Source: CAIQPV01 sp964480365
Lineage (GTDB): Bacteria; Pseudomonadota; Gammaproteobacteria; Burkholderiales; Gallionellaceae
NCBI GenBank assembly: GCA_964480365.1
Contig: CAYZPM010000026.1
Coordinates: forward strand, 1-53,566
Direction of reading: 5' to 3'
Length of the DNA: 53,566 nucleotides
The notes beneath the pieces are model-generated. The model ran no database searches. It was given only the letters and a program-made list of their open reading frames with translations, and was not told the DNA's origin. The position numbers were made by a program, and so were the translations under genes. Of the stretch, positions 25,091 through 34,026 are shown piece by piece (positions within the stretch are counted from its first letter, which is position 1; every line of letters begins with the position of its first letter).

Positions 25091-26218
25091 TCAAAATTCG
25101 AGGCGGCTGTAAATCAGGGAGACCCCAAGCACATTCGAAGAGGCACTGCCTATGTCTCCTCGCTCATGAAGCCTGTGTATATAATGCGTTTTCACTGCCC
25201 ATAAGGCATCAAGATCATGCTTCAACCAAGTTTCCATCGTACCATAGCCATCATTGGTAATGGTGTAATCCCTGATCCATTTCAGTTCAAAGCCAGCCGT
25301 ATTACGCTCGCTCAAATTATAGGTCAAAATCCCGCTATCATGATTTGCAGTGATAAACCCCCCCAAACCGCTAGGTATAGTCAAATGGTCTGCTTTTAAT
25401 GTCAGTTCAGTCTTCTCGCCCTTGTAATCCACCTCGGCTGCAAATTGTGGATCCTGATATGCAAGTGCAGAACCGTTGCTGACGCCGTATTCTCTAGACT
25501 GGCCTACCTGCAGGGTACTATCTAAATGTTCTGAAGCTTTCCAATTCACGCCTAACATGGGACTGATAACATGGATGGAGGTACCCCCTCCCGCCAACTC
25601 CATTTCTACATATGACGTACTCAGGAATGGCACGACATTTTCACTCAATCCATGTGCAAACTTTACTGTACCGGATCGTGACGTAAAATTAGTGTAGGTT
25701 CCCCCACCAGTAAAGTTTACCCCCATATCAGCGACATTCGCCGATAAAGTGTTTCTTTCGCTCAATGCCTTGCTCCAACTGGCGGACAGGGTACGAGTAT
25801 CTCGTGTACTGTCTATAGTAAGCTGGCTTGCATAGTCAGGAATTTCGCGTGTTGCAAGTTGCTCATACTTGGCGACGATGCCAAATTCGCCTACATTGCT
25901 TTGACGCAACCAATTAAGGGATGCATCGGGATCCGTACGATTTGCACTCTGGGTTAGATTGGAAGATTTGACAACTTTAAGACCTGCCTCAGCTTTTAGC
26001 TGATCTGGTCCGTCTGTTCTGGTAAGCGCGTAACTCGGGTTGAATTTATCCAGCCACACGCCGGTCGAATTCCCTGGTAGCAAAGCCGGGTCGACGGCAT
26101 AATCCGTGCCGAGTTCGGCAGTGAGATCACTATGCCAAAGATCAGCCCAACTCTGCTCAGAGTAAAATATAAAGCTTGCCAGTATGATGGATAGCCGGAC
26201 AAGTCGGGTTGAGTTCAA
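25091..26218 (-). CDS. outer-membrane beta-barrel of the exosortase/EPS locus (EpsL-like)
   Basis: A 375-residue protein with a signal peptide (cleavage likely after the SWA of residues 24-26) and many alternating strands ending in a C-terminal aromatic (LIYSRLEF), which suits assembly by BAM. The strands are recognisable as repeated TLSASWSKALSERNTLSANV-like patterns. Proteins of this kind (EpsL or the related PEP-CTERM outer-membrane family) occur in XrtA and XrtB polysaccharide loci and are thought to form the exit pore or help it. It follows the Wza-like gene by 83 bases and precedes the co-polymerase by 23. Confidence 0.8.
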   Translation of the reverse strand: MNSTRLVRLSIILASFIFYSEQSWADLWHSDLTAELGTDYAVDPALLPGNSTGVWLDKFNPSYALTRTDGPDQLKAEAGLKVVKSSNLTQSANRTDPDASLNWLRQSNVGEFGIVAKYEQLATREIPDYASQLTIDSTRDTRTLSASWSKALSERNTLSANVADMGVNFTGGGTYTNFTSRSGTVKFAHGLSENVVPFLSTSYVEMELAGGGTSIHVISPMLGVNWKASEHLDSTLQVGQSREYGVSNGSALAYQDPQFAAEVDYKGEKTELTLKADHLTIPSGLGGFITANHDSGILTYNLSERNTAGFELKWIRDYTITNDGYGTMETWLKHDLDALWAVKTHYIHRLHERGDIGSASSNVLGVSLIYSRLEF

Positions 26219-26301
26219 TCAGCTTCTCTCTTTAAAAAAATTGCAGAACCTTGGAATGTCAAGGTTCTTGGTGCGCAGAACACTCGGCACAGATAAAAAA
26301 T

Positions 26302-26886
26302 TTACGGAACTACAATAGTGTCGCCCGCCTTGAGCTGGATGTTGGTAGACATATCCGTTCCTGAAATAATGTCCTTATAATGCACAGGCAAGAGACTCTG
26401 ACCATTTGACATTTCACGAATTACTTTTATACCGCCCTCATCCGCAAATTTGTCAAATCCACCCGCCATACTGATTGCCTGCAGCACCGAAAGCGGGCCA
26501 CTGATAATTATTGGGCCAGATTTCATGACCTTCCCTAGAACGAAAGCATTGTTTCCGGCAGTTCCTTCAATCACAACGGAAACGTTAGGGTCAGGGAGGA
26601 ATGCTTTCAGTTTTGATGCAATTAGCTGCTCTGCTTCTGGTGTGCTGAGACCAAAAACCTCAATTCGCCCAGCCAAAGGGAAAGTGATACTGCCATCTGG
26701 CAATACTACCACCTTGGCCTTCAAAGTATCTTCACGCCAGACGGAAACCTGCAATGTATCCCCTTGGTGCAGTCGATAAATATCCGGTTTGTCTGCTGCA
26801 GGTTTGTCTGCCGCAACCGCTAAATCCGCCTTGGCGCATACAAACATTAATGAAAGTGCAAAGAGTAAAATTTTACCCATTTTCAA
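26302..26886 (-). CDS. epsE: polysaccharide export protein (Wza/EpsE-like, SLBB domain)
   Basis: A 194-residue secreted protein with a cleavable signal (MGKILLFALSLMFVCAKADLAVA). The export domain starts YRLHQGDTLQVSVWRED near residue 38, which is the Poly_export motif, followed by PDGSITFPLAGRIEVFGLS and an SLBB domain from about 110 (NAFVLGKVMKSGPI). There is no lipobox, unlike E. coli Wza, and only one SLBB domain, which matches EpsE of exosortase B loci. A ribosome site AAGGAA lies 9 bases before the ATG. It would form the periplasmic and outer-membrane channel with the barrel encoded next. Confidence 0.88.
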   Translation of the reverse strand: MKMGKILLFALSLMFVCAKADLAVAADKPAADKPDIYRLHQGDTLQVSVWREDTLKAKVVVLPDGSITFPLAGRIEVFGLSTPEAEQLIASKLKAFLPDPNVSVVIEGTAGNNAFVLGKVMKSGPIIISGPLSVLQAISMAGGFDKFADEGGIKVIREMSNGQSLLPVHYKDIISGTDMSTNIQLKAGDTIVVP

Positions 26887-27107
26887 AATTCCTTTTCAAA
26901 ACTGATTTCCCTGTAACAGGGCAGGCGTGCGATTCTACACTCTAAAACGTAACTTTATTATTATAACCTGATCTTTTTGCTACAGCAATTTAGAGTCAGC
27001 GTTTATCCTCCTCAACAATTTCAGGTCTCAAACAAATAGCACAGAATGAAATTTTTGCCCTATCAATTTGAATTGATGAACGGCAAGCCCTCTTGGCTTG
27101 AATGCAA
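26887..27107. other. intergenic region before epsE
   Basis: These 221 bases separate epsI from epsE, both on the minus strand, and probably hold a promoter for the epsE group. A short perfect inverted repeat CAAGCCctcttGGCTTG near 27083-27099 lies just after the epsI stop. It lacks a T-run, so it is only a possible attenuator. Confidence 0.4.
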
Positions 27108-27791
27108 TCAAGGAGCCAAGTGACCAACCAGCCAAAATCTATCCTCGCTGCGCACAGCCGGCAAAATGGCAGTCAAAAATGATTGTTGTATTCGGTAGGA
27201 ACTCTGCTCGTCATCCGATATAGTTGAGATGCGAAACAGAAGGCCATCAGGTACTTGCCCTTTCATCCCGTAGCGGAAAGCCGCTAATTTTTGCTCAAGC
27301 CAGCCTCGTGTCAGGGAATCTCCCACCCTGATCCAATACGTTATGGGCTCATTGCGAACACCCTGTTTGGCAACCAGATGCATTACCGGTATCTTGCCTA
27401 TTGGCGTATCAACAAATGTCTTGGTTACTTTTCCCACATCAAATCCACTTGACGTATAACAAATTTCTGGCCGGTGAACTTGCATATCAGTGCTTTGATC
27501 GCTGCCGTAAGCGATCTCGAGCATTACTCGCTCGCCATTGTTGTTGATATAAGTGCGGGAAAGGGTCTGGTTATAAATCTTGTTTATTACATCATTTACG
27601 TCCGAACTGATCAACGGTGATGTAACTGTCAAATCAATTTTCCAGCCGTCAAATTCGGTTGGGATAATAGCCTCAAGGTTTAGCTTGTTCTGGTTTGTAC
27701 TCATGGCACTGGGCGTCATAAGTACGGTTAGAACACTAGACAACACCATGGACGCGCCCAAAACAAGGCTTACGATAAATGATTTTTTCAT
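27108..27791 (-). CDS. epsI: EpsI family protein (DUF3485)
   Basis: A 227-residue protein with one N-terminal membrane helix (SLVLGASMVLSSVLTVLM) and the DUF3485 signature MQVHRPEICYTSSGFDV near residue 105. EpsI is encoded next to or fused with exosortases in EPS loci. Its start overlaps the exosortase stop by one base (TAATG at 27789-27793), so the two are coupled. Biochemical role is unknown; periplasmic orientation is likely. Confidence 0.9.
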   Translation of the reverse strand: MKKSFIVSLVLGASMVLSSVLTVLMTPSAMSTNQNKLNLEAIIPTEFDGWKIDLTVTSPLISSDVNDVINKIYNQTLSRTYINNNGERVMLEIAYGSDQSTDMQVHRPEICYTSSGFDVGKVTKTFVDTPIGKIPVMHLVAKQGVRNEPITYWIRVGDSLTRGWLEQKLAAFRYGMKGQVPDGLLFRISTISDDEQSSYRIQQSFLTAILPAVRSEDRFWLVGHLAP

Positions 27792-28681
27792 TAGGAGACT
27801 TTGACAGTACGCGACTTAACAATATATTGCAGCAGAGTGTCCAAACTTATTATTAATATCAGCGCGCTTAAGAATAAGACTATACCGGCAAACTCATGCA
27901 AGAATCCTTGTCCAACTTCATCACCAAAATAATAGGTAATCAATACTAAGCACATTACGCGTATTACATTGGCCATAAATGAAATGGGAATAATTAAAAT
28001 TCCCAACGTAACATTCCTGAATAACGAGGTATGACGGACGACATTCAGGTAAAACAAACCGAGCGATTCCAGTGTCAAAAGAGTTTGCAGTCCGGCACAG
28101 GCATCGGCTACAAGAAGCTGATATTGCCCAATTTGCAATATAACGCCATTACGTGCGATGGGATAATTGGCCCAATATAAAATATGCTCGGTTACATAAG
28201 AAACTGCCATTTTCATCGGCATGGTAAACATGATGACTATTGAACCCGGCCAAGGGATCATAAACATCATAAAAAACAGCGGAAACCACACAATCTTAAG
28301 CGCATTGCTACCACGTTTGATAAGCAGGATTGCAGCAATCATCCAGATAAACGAGCCAACTTCAAACATATGAATCTGTTGAGAACGGCCAATGATATAA
28401 AGCGCCGACGCAACAACAAAGACTCCCCATCCTATTGCAGAAGAAGATTTTCCTTCGCTTTTTTCCATCATGCCAGGCCATAGCCGATAAAGAAGCCAGA
28501 CTGCAAGCACAAAAATTACCGGCCCATGCGCTTGCGCTTCTGTAGCCCACAATCCATGAAGCAAACCATAGAATGTTGGAACATATAATGCCATTAGGCC
28601 AAGCAGAACAGGCCACCATTCCGGCATCGCCGCTTTCAAGCCGGGTAACCTGGCCGCAATAGAAGACATTGCCTGCTGCAT
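27791..28681 (-). CDS. xrtB: exosortase B (XrtB/EpsH), membrane transpeptidase
   Basis: A 296-residue protein with about eight hydrophobic helices. The start WWPVLLGLMALYVPTFYGL and the EAQAHGP segment are typical of exosortase B. The catalytic triad is visible: Cys195 in VADACAGLQ, Arg241 in ANVIRV and His262 in FLHEFAG. Exosortases cleave PEP-CTERM proteins at the outer face of the inner membrane and are linked to exopolysaccharide production. The gene starts 4 bases after epsD and is joined to epsI. No PEP-CTERM substrate gene is seen in this window. Confidence 0.92.
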   Translation of the reverse strand: MQQAMSSIAARLPGLKAAMPEWWPVLLGLMALYVPTFYGLLHGLWATEAQAHGPVIFVLAVWLLYRLWPGMMEKSEGKSSSAIGWGVFVVASALYIIGRSQQIHMFEVGSFIWMIAAILLIKRGSNALKIVWFPLFFMMFMIPWPGSIVIMFTMPMKMAVSYVTEHILYWANYPIARNGVILQIGQYQLLVADACAGLQTLLTLESLGLFYLNVVRHTSLFRNVTLGILIIPISFMANVIRVMCLVLITYYFGDEVGQGFLHEFAGIVLFLSALILIISLDTLLQYIVKSRTVKVS

Positions 28682-28685
28682 AATT

Positions 28686-29639
28686 TTAACGACTGCCTGC
28701 GGCTGTTTCTTCAGCTTTAGTTTCGGGTATGGCTAACACTTCACTAGCGGTCTGGCCCTGTGTAGTAGCAACTGGAGCCGATGCATTGAGGTATTCAATC
28801 TTTGCCCTTGAACGCAAACTTGCAACCTCGGCATCCGCCACTTCTTTGGCTTTCTTATTAAATAAATATTGCGCGATCAGCGGCTCTGCATCCTTTAACG
28901 CTGTAGGAGAAGGTTTGATACCAACGAGCGCAATCACCATTACTTTTCCTCCCTCGCTGACAGTAAACAGTTTCCCTTGCGGCATGCCTTGCAGCCTAGT
29001 CACCATCTCTGGTGGAAGTTCAGTTGAGTTGCGTGATGCTTGTCCGCGCAAATAATGCACACCATGACTAATCAACCACGTTTCAACCTCTCCCAATGAC
29101 TTGGCTGAATCCATAACCGACTTAAGCTCTTCGCTCATGTCTTTGCTATAGACAGCCAAAGACAACATGTCGTAATGCTTGTTCTCCGCAAATAGTTCAG
29201 GATGTTTCTGATAGTAGTCGTCAACCTCTGATCTGGTAGGTTTGGTAACCTTGGCCATCACACCTTGCAAATACGCCTGAGCGATAATCTGCGCTTTGGC
29301 ACGTTCAATGGCCTGCGTAACACCAGGACTACGATCTATCTTGTTGCTAGCTGCTTCGCCAATAAGCAGTTGGCGATTAATCAGAGATTCTAAAATTTGT
29401 TGCCGTGCGGCCTGCTGTTGTTCAGGTGGAATATTGGCTCTTTGGAGTTCATCATTGAGCTGAAGCATGGTTATATCCTGACCATTCACTCTAACCAGAG
29501 ACTGCCCAGAGGTTTTTTCCTTGCTGCCGCAAGCAGCAAGACTAATAACAGCAACAAATATCAAGACACCACAAATCAGACGATTACATGAAACTGAGTT
29601 TCTAGCCTCTATAAATGAAAATGCCTCAAAATGGTTCAA
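28686..29639 (-). CDS. epsD: EpsD family peptidyl-prolyl cis-trans isomerase, lipoprotein (first copy)
   Basis: The reading frame is open up to 29735, but I choose the TTG at 29639 (317 residues), which has a GAGGGAG site 7 bases upstream. The lipobox LAAC follows a hydrophobic stretch (LICGVLIFVAVISLAAC), so the mature protein should be anchored to a membrane on the periplasmic side. The SurA-like N-terminal helical domain (LVRVNGQDITMLQLNDEL) and a parvulin-like region with YYQKHPELFAEN are typical of EpsD. It leads the epsD-xrtB-epsI group. A paralogue lies at 33064-34026. Confidence 0.85.
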   Translation of the reverse strand: MNHFEAFSFIEARNSVSCNRLICGVLIFVAVISLAACGSKEKTSGQSLVRVNGQDITMLQLNDELQRANIPPEQQQAARQQILESLINRQLLIGEAASNKIDRSPGVTQAIERAKAQIIAQAYLQGVMAKVTKPTRSEVDDYYQKHPELFAENKHYDMLSLAVYSKDMSEELKSVMDSAKSLGEVETWLISHGVHYLRGQASRNSTELPPEMVTRLQGMPQGKLFTVSEGGKVMVIALVGIKPSPTALKDAEPLIAQYLFNKKAKEVADAEVASLRSRAKIEYLNASAPVATTQGQTASEVLAIPETKAEETAAGSR

Positions 29640-30155
29640 CCTTATCTCCCTCAATATTTTTTGTATGTGGTCAGCCTGCGATGAAAGTCGGTGACAATAT
29701 CTGCCCAAAAAAACCGCTTGCAAAAAATCTGCCAAAATAATTCAGTCTAAACGCTGAAACTCTATGATTAAACCACACGATTGTCAAATGGAATGGAAGC
29801 ATCTTCCAATCTCTGCTAACCGAAATAGCACAAACACAACGACTAACTGTGGATGACTATTAACTCAACTCGACCGCGATTGCTTTGAGTTTGTGGGGAA
29901 ACCAAATTTGCCGTATGCAAGTCGTCCCACGCTTCCATAAACGGCCAGTCCAGACTAATTGTATGGGTAGCTTTGCATAGCCATCTGACTAAGTTGGCAA
30001 ACAACTCCAACCAAATCATTGCTTATCGCTTTGCTCCACCCATCCTGCAATAGTGCCCAGATGCAATTTGTTCATAGGCATGTAATAAAAATCATGTTGA
30101 CGGTCATTCTAATATACCGACGTTCAGTGGATAATACGCTTGGAGTTCAAAAATT
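29640..30155. other. 516-base divergent control region between epsD and galE
   Basis: It must hold the promoters of the minus-strand epsD-xrtB-epsI group and of galE. I see AT-rich stretches but no clear paired -35/-10 boxes. The segment 29970-29984 repeats 18481-18495 (GCTTTGCATAGCCAT). No gene is visible. Confidence 0.5.
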
Positions 30156-31193
30156 ATGGGCAGGCTACAAATCATGACTGATAAAATTCTTGTTACCGGC
30201 GGTGCCGGATATATTGGTTCACACACTTGCGTGGAGCTTCTCGCAGCAGGCTATGAATTGGTGGTGGTGGATAACTTCAGCAACAGTAAGGCAGCCTCTT
30301 TGGAGCGGGTGCAGAAAATCGCCGGAAAAAGTTTGGTGTTCCATCAGGCAGATGTTCGCAACCGGGATGCCCTACGGGAGGTGTTCAGGCAGTATGCAGT
30401 GCAGTCGGTGATCCATTTTGCCGGACTCAAGTCGGTGGGGGAGTCGGTAGCGCAGCCTTTGCGCTATTACGATAATAACCTGTCTGGAACTGTGACATTG
30501 TGTGAAGTGATGGCTGAGCATGGGGTGCGCAACATTGTATTCAGTTCGTCGGCCACGGTATATGGTGACCCGCATGCTGTACCTATCCACGAGGATTTTC
30601 CGGTAGGTGGCACGACCAATCCTTACGGCACCAGCAAGCTGATGATAGAACAGGTTCTGCGTGACCTGCATGTGTCTGATCCTGCATGGCGCATTGGTAT
30701 CCTGCGTTATTTTAATCCGGTAGGTGCCCATGAGAGCGGCTTGATCGGCGAAGATCCCAATGGCATTCCCAACAACCTGATGCCCTTTATCGCTCAGGTG
30801 GCTGTGGGGCGCAGGGAGTACCTGCGGGTTTTTGGAGAGGATTATCCGACCCCGGACGGAACTGGGGTGCGCGATTACATTCATGTGGTGGACTTGGCCA
30901 AGGGCCATGTGGCAGCACTAAATTATCTTGAACAAAATGAGGGGCTGCTTACCGTGAATCTGGGTACCGGCCAAGGTTACAGCGTGCTGGAGATGGTAAA
31001 GGCTTTTCAGAAGGCGAGCGGGCGGGAAATCGCTTACCGTATCGTGGAACGCCGGGTCGGTGATATCGCCTGCTGTTATGCTGATCCTGCTTTGGCAAAG
31101 GAGAAGCTGGGCTGGTCAGCTGAATTGGGGATCGACCGAATGTGTCAGGATTCCTGGCGCTGGCAGTCGATGAATCCTGCGGGTTTTGAATAA
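30156..31193 (+). CDS. galE: UDP-glucose 4-epimerase
   Basis: A 345-residue extended SDR enzyme interconverting UDP-glucose and UDP-galactose. The NAD loop GGAGYIGSHT, the S-S-A-T-V-Y-G active-site stretch and the Y-x-x-x-K in NPYGTSKLM (near 155) are all present, and RDYIHVVDLAKGH near 240 is typical. Length is normal. ATG 30156 has a GGAG site 10 bases upstream; ATG 30174 is a second option. It stands alone on the plus strand between minus-strand genes and would supply hexose donors for the glycosyltransferases. Confidence 0.95.
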   Translation: MGRLQIMTDKILVTGGAGYIGSHTCVELLAAGYELVVVDNFSNSKAASLERVQKIAGKSLVFHQADVRNRDALREVFRQYAVQSVIHFAGLKSVGESVAQPLRYYDNNLSGTVTLCEVMAEHGVRNIVFSSSATVYGDPHAVPIHEDFPVGGTTNPYGTSKLMIEQVLRDLHVSDPAWRIGILRYFNPVGAHESGLIGEDPNGIPNNLMPFIAQVAVGRREYLRVFGEDYPTPDGTGVRDYIHVVDLAKGHVAALNYLEQNEGLLTVNLGTGQGYSVLEMVKAFQKASGREIAYRIVERRVGDIACCYADPALAKEKLGWSAELGIDRMCQDSWRWQSMNPAGFE

Positions 31194-31415
31194 GGGCACC
31201 TTTAAGGGGCAAGGCCCTTGATGGAGAAGGTTCTTACTGCATAACGATTACAGGCTAACGAAACAGAAAGTACGACAAGCTTGGAAAATAGTGCCTGAAT
31301 CTCTCGAAGCAAGGCGTGGATGCGTTAACTCGCTCGCTGTGGCGACACCACCTGCCAAAGCGACTGCTGCCCGCGCCAATGTTGCGAGAAAGGCGGATGC
31401 CCGAGAAAGTCCGCT

Positions 31416-31441
31416 TGAAGACTAAAGGGCTCTAGTCTTCA
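31416..31441. terminator. inverted repeat at the cysC 3' end
   Basis: A perfect 9-base stem (TGAAGACTA 31416-31424, TAGTCTTCA 31433-31441) with an 8-base loop overlaps the last codon of cysC. On the plus strand it is followed by TTTTAAAAT, so it could end galE read-through; on the minus strand no T-run follows. Role uncertain. Confidence 0.4.
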
Positions 31442-32056
31442 TTTTAAAATACTCCGCCGTTTGATTTCTTCGATAACCTCCCCCAAGCACACATCCAGCT
31501 CTTCCATTCCAGTATTTACTTTCAGTTCAGGGTTTATTGGAGCTTCATAAGGAGATGTGATACCGGTGAATTCGGATATCTGTCCGGCACGCGCTTTTTT
31601 ATACATGCCTTTTACATCGCGGCTTTCACAGATTTCGATGGGTGTGTCGCAATAGATTTCGATGAAATCACCGTGCTCGACCATGCCGCGCACACGTTCG
31701 CGATCGGCACGAAATGGAGAAATAAATGCAGTCAGCACAATTATTCCTGCTTCCATGAACAGCTTGGCCATTTCTCCGATGCGACGAATGTTTTCCACGC
31801 GATCCGTGGATGAAAAACCCAAGTCACTGCAAAGTCCGTGACGAACATTGTCACCATCCAACACAAATGTTCGGCATCCCATCTGGTGCAAAGATTCTTC
31901 CACCGCATGTGCCAAAGTGGACTTGCCTGCACCGGAAAGGCCGGTAAACCAAAGAATTGCGCCACGATGCCCATTTTGAACCTCGCGGCGAGCGCGGGTT
32001 ACTGTGGCATGATGCCATACGACATTCGGGGAGGCTGTATTTGATTCGTTGCTCAT
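31439..32056 (-). CDS. cysC: adenylyl-sulfate kinase
   Basis: A 205-residue kinase that makes PAPS from adenylyl sulfate and ATP. Walker A is GLSGAGKSTLAHA near residue 38, and the DGDNVRHGLCSDLGFS segment near 68 is the APS-binding signature. FISPFRADRERVR and the KGMYKKARAG segment are conserved too. The start overlaps cysQ's stop (ATGA, 32053-32056), so the two are one operon. No ATP sulfurylase is nearby. Placement in an EPS locus with two sulfotransferases points to sulfation and not only cysteine synthesis. Confidence 0.95.
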   Translation of the reverse strand: MSNESNTASPNVVWHHATVTRARREVQNGHRGAILWFTGLSGAGKSTLAHAVEESLHQMGCRTFVLDGDNVRHGLCSDLGFSSTDRVENIRRIGEMAKLFMEAGIIVLTAFISPFRADRERVRGMVEHGDFIEIYCDTPIEICESRDVKGMYKKARAGQISEFTGITSPYEAPINPELKVNTGMEELDVCLGEVIEEIKRRSILK

Positions 32057-32859
32057 TTGAAGTCCTTAACCAACTTTGATAGCTCTTGATCCATTGCCGC
32101 AAATACAAAAAATTCCGGGTTATGCAAGTCTGGTTTGTTGTATATCAATTCATTGCCATCGTGGTCTTGAACCACCCCTCCCGCAGCGTTAACCACGGCA
32201 TGCGCGGCTGCAGTATCCCATTCCATGGTCGGCCCCAAGCGTGGGTATAAATGCGCCGCCCCTTCGGCCACCAGGCACAATTTGAGCGAACTCCCCATAC
32301 TGATGCATTGGTATTCGCCCAATTGTTTGAGCAAAGCTACGGTACGTTCGTCGCTATGCGAGCGACTGGCAACGACTTTGATAGGTTGGCCTGCAGCATG
32401 GGATTGGGCGCGGATGGATTGCACTACTCCACCGCGCTGAACAAACGCCCCCACATCGTGCACGCCATAATAGCAAACGTCCAGCGCTGGCGCATACACC
32501 ACACCCAATACAGGTCGGCCATTTTCGATAAGTGCGATGTTCACAGTGAACTCTCCGTTACGCTTGATGAACTCTTTGGTCCCGTCCAGCGGGTCTACCA
32601 GCCAAAAGCATTTCCATCCTTGACGTTCGGTATAGGCACCATGGGTAGATTCTTCGGAAAGCACTGGCCAGCCCAAATCCAATTCTGCCAATCCAGTGGT
32701 GATAACACGGTTTGATGCAAGATCAGCATGGGTCAATGGCGAATTATCAGTTTTGGTCATTACGACATTTGCCGTGTCGGCATATATATCCATGATGGCC
32801 CGCCCTGCCTTGATGGACATGGCAATAACTTGAGGAAGCAATTTATCTAATTTTGGCAA
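32053..32859 (-). CDS. cysQ: 3'(2'),5'-bisphosphate nucleotidase
   Basis: A 268-residue phosphatase of the inositol monophosphatase superfamily. The metal-binding motifs are the acidic EES near residue 68, D-P-L-D-G-T-K-E-F in the 90s and WDTAAAHAVVNAAGG near 215. CysQ hydrolyses PAP, the by-product of PAPS-dependent sulfotransferases, which would otherwise inhibit them. It is the first gene of the cysQ-cysC pair. A hairpin and T-run lie just upstream (32874-32900), which separates it from epsD2. Confidence 0.93.
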   Translation of the reverse strand: MPKLDKLLPQVIAMSIKAGRAIMDIYADTANVVMTKTDNSPLTHADLASNRVITTGLAELDLGWPVLSEESTHGAYTERQGWKCFWLVDPLDGTKEFIKRNGEFTVNIALIENGRPVLGVVYAPALDVCYYGVHDVGAFVQRGGVVQSIRAQSHAAGQPIKVVASRSHSDERTVALLKQLGEYQCISMGSSLKLCLVAEGAAHLYPRLGPTMEWDTAAAHAVVNAAGGVVQDHDGNELIYNKPDLHNPEFFVFAAMDQELSKLVKDFK

Positions 32860-32873
32860 AATTAAACTACCCT

Positions 32874-32900
32874 ATAAAAACACCTCACCCAAAGGCGAGG
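32874..32900 (-). terminator. intrinsic terminator-like hairpin between epsD2 and cysQ
   Basis: Read on the minus strand, CCTCGCC and GGTGAGG form a 7-base stem with one G-T pair and a short loop, followed by TGTTTTTA. It ends 14 bases before the cysQ start, so it would terminate transcripts coming from the second EpsD gene. Confidence 0.5.
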
Positions 32901-33063
32901 ATTTCGGATTACGGCTCAAGCCGGTAATGGTCGATCTATTAGCCGACCAAATTCAAAATCAAAAAGAACACCATGCCTCAAGTCAGTTGATGGCACAACG
33001 ACAACCAAGCTCTTCCGCTTGAAAGCATAGGTTTTCTGGCAGACAATATTTGCATAAAAACGA

Positions 33064-34026
33064 CTATTTCAACTCGGCAGCACTTTTCGCGATGCCCGCT
33101 GCCTCGATAGGCTTGCCCTGCGTTGAGTCCGCAGATTTGGGTTCCATCGCAGCGGTCGGAGTTGTTGTTCCTTGTGGCTTTTCTGCGGCGAATTCACCGA
33201 GATATTCTACATTGGCAGCATCTCTGAGTTTTCTAAGCTCACTGGAAATAAGCTGCTGGCCACGCTCTGAGTCAAGATATTTCTGGATCTGTGGCGAGGC
33301 TGTGGCAAAGTCTACCGGCTCTTGCCTGGATTTGACCACGTTAACGACATGCACTACTTTCCCGTCCACTATAACGGCCGTTTGACCATCTGTCAGCTTT
33401 GCAATCATGGGCAGGAGTTCAAACGACAACTGTTCAGCCGGGCGAATGTAGTTATTCGCTTCAAATTTTGTGCCATTTTCCTTAAGCCAGAGAGCAATAT
33501 CCTGCATTGACTTGTTTTTGGCGGCCATCTCCTGTAGAGGCGCAATCAGCTTTTCATCTCGCTGTAGTGTAATATCAACCAGTGAATAAATGCGCCTCTG
33601 GGAAAATAATGCGGGGTGTTCGTCGAAGTAGCGGCTGACCTCAGTTTTTTCCACAGTGGATGAAGTTCCAGCGATATGGTTTAAGTAGGATCGAGCCAGG
33701 ACGTCCCGCCGGGAAGCATCAAGCGCCATGATGACTTCTGGAGTTCGATCAAGTTTCGATTCAGTGGCCTTTGCCACAGCGAGTTCCTGCACGATCAGTC
33801 GCTCAAGTATTTCCTTGCGGGCTTTGTCGGAATTTTCCTGTGTAATGCCGGGGGTATGGGAAAGAACCTGATTAATCTGTTGCACTGTAATCTCGGCGCC
33901 GTTCACCTTTGCTGCGACCTGACTCGCATTCTTTTTTTCACCGAGTCCGCATGCAGATAGTGCAATTGACATAACTAACAGACAGGCGGTAATACGGTAC
34001 GAGTTGATCTGCATAGACACATTCAT
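33064..34026 (-). CDS. EpsD family peptidyl-prolyl isomerase, lipoprotein (second copy)
   Basis: A 320-residue paralogue of epsD. The lipobox is LSAC after ACLLVMSIALSAC, and the SurA-like segment VAAKVNGAEITVQQINQVL and the FDEHPALFSQRR parvulin-region motif line up with those of the first copy. The C-terminal tail differs. Two EpsD-type proteins in one locus could assist two substrates or be redundant. It is preceded by about 300 bases with no gene, which should contain its own promoter. Confidence 0.85.
   Translation of the reverse strand: MNVSMQINSYRITACLLVMSIALSACGLGEKKNASQVAAKVNGAEITVQQINQVLSHTPGITQENSDKARKEILERLIVQELAVAKATESKLDRTPEVIMALDASRRDVLARSYLNHIAGTSSTVEKTEVSRYFDEHPALFSQRRIYSLVDITLQRDEKLIAPLQEMAAKNKSMQDIALWLKENGTKFEANNYIRPAEQLSFELLPMIAKLTDGQTAVIVDGKVVHVVNVVKSRQEPVDFATASPQIQKYLDSERGQQLISSELRKLRDAANVEYLGEFAAEKPQGTTTPTAAMEPKSADSTQGKPIEAAGIAKSAAELK

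Noticed and set aside
29640..29735. 32-residue N-terminal extension of EpsD
   Set aside because: The extension puts the lipoprotein signal too far from the N-terminus; the TTG at 29639 has a good ribosome site and the extension does not.
31260..31430. Possible remnant of a coding region after galE
   Set aside because: A frame is open for about 50 codons but I recognise no protein and see no start signal.
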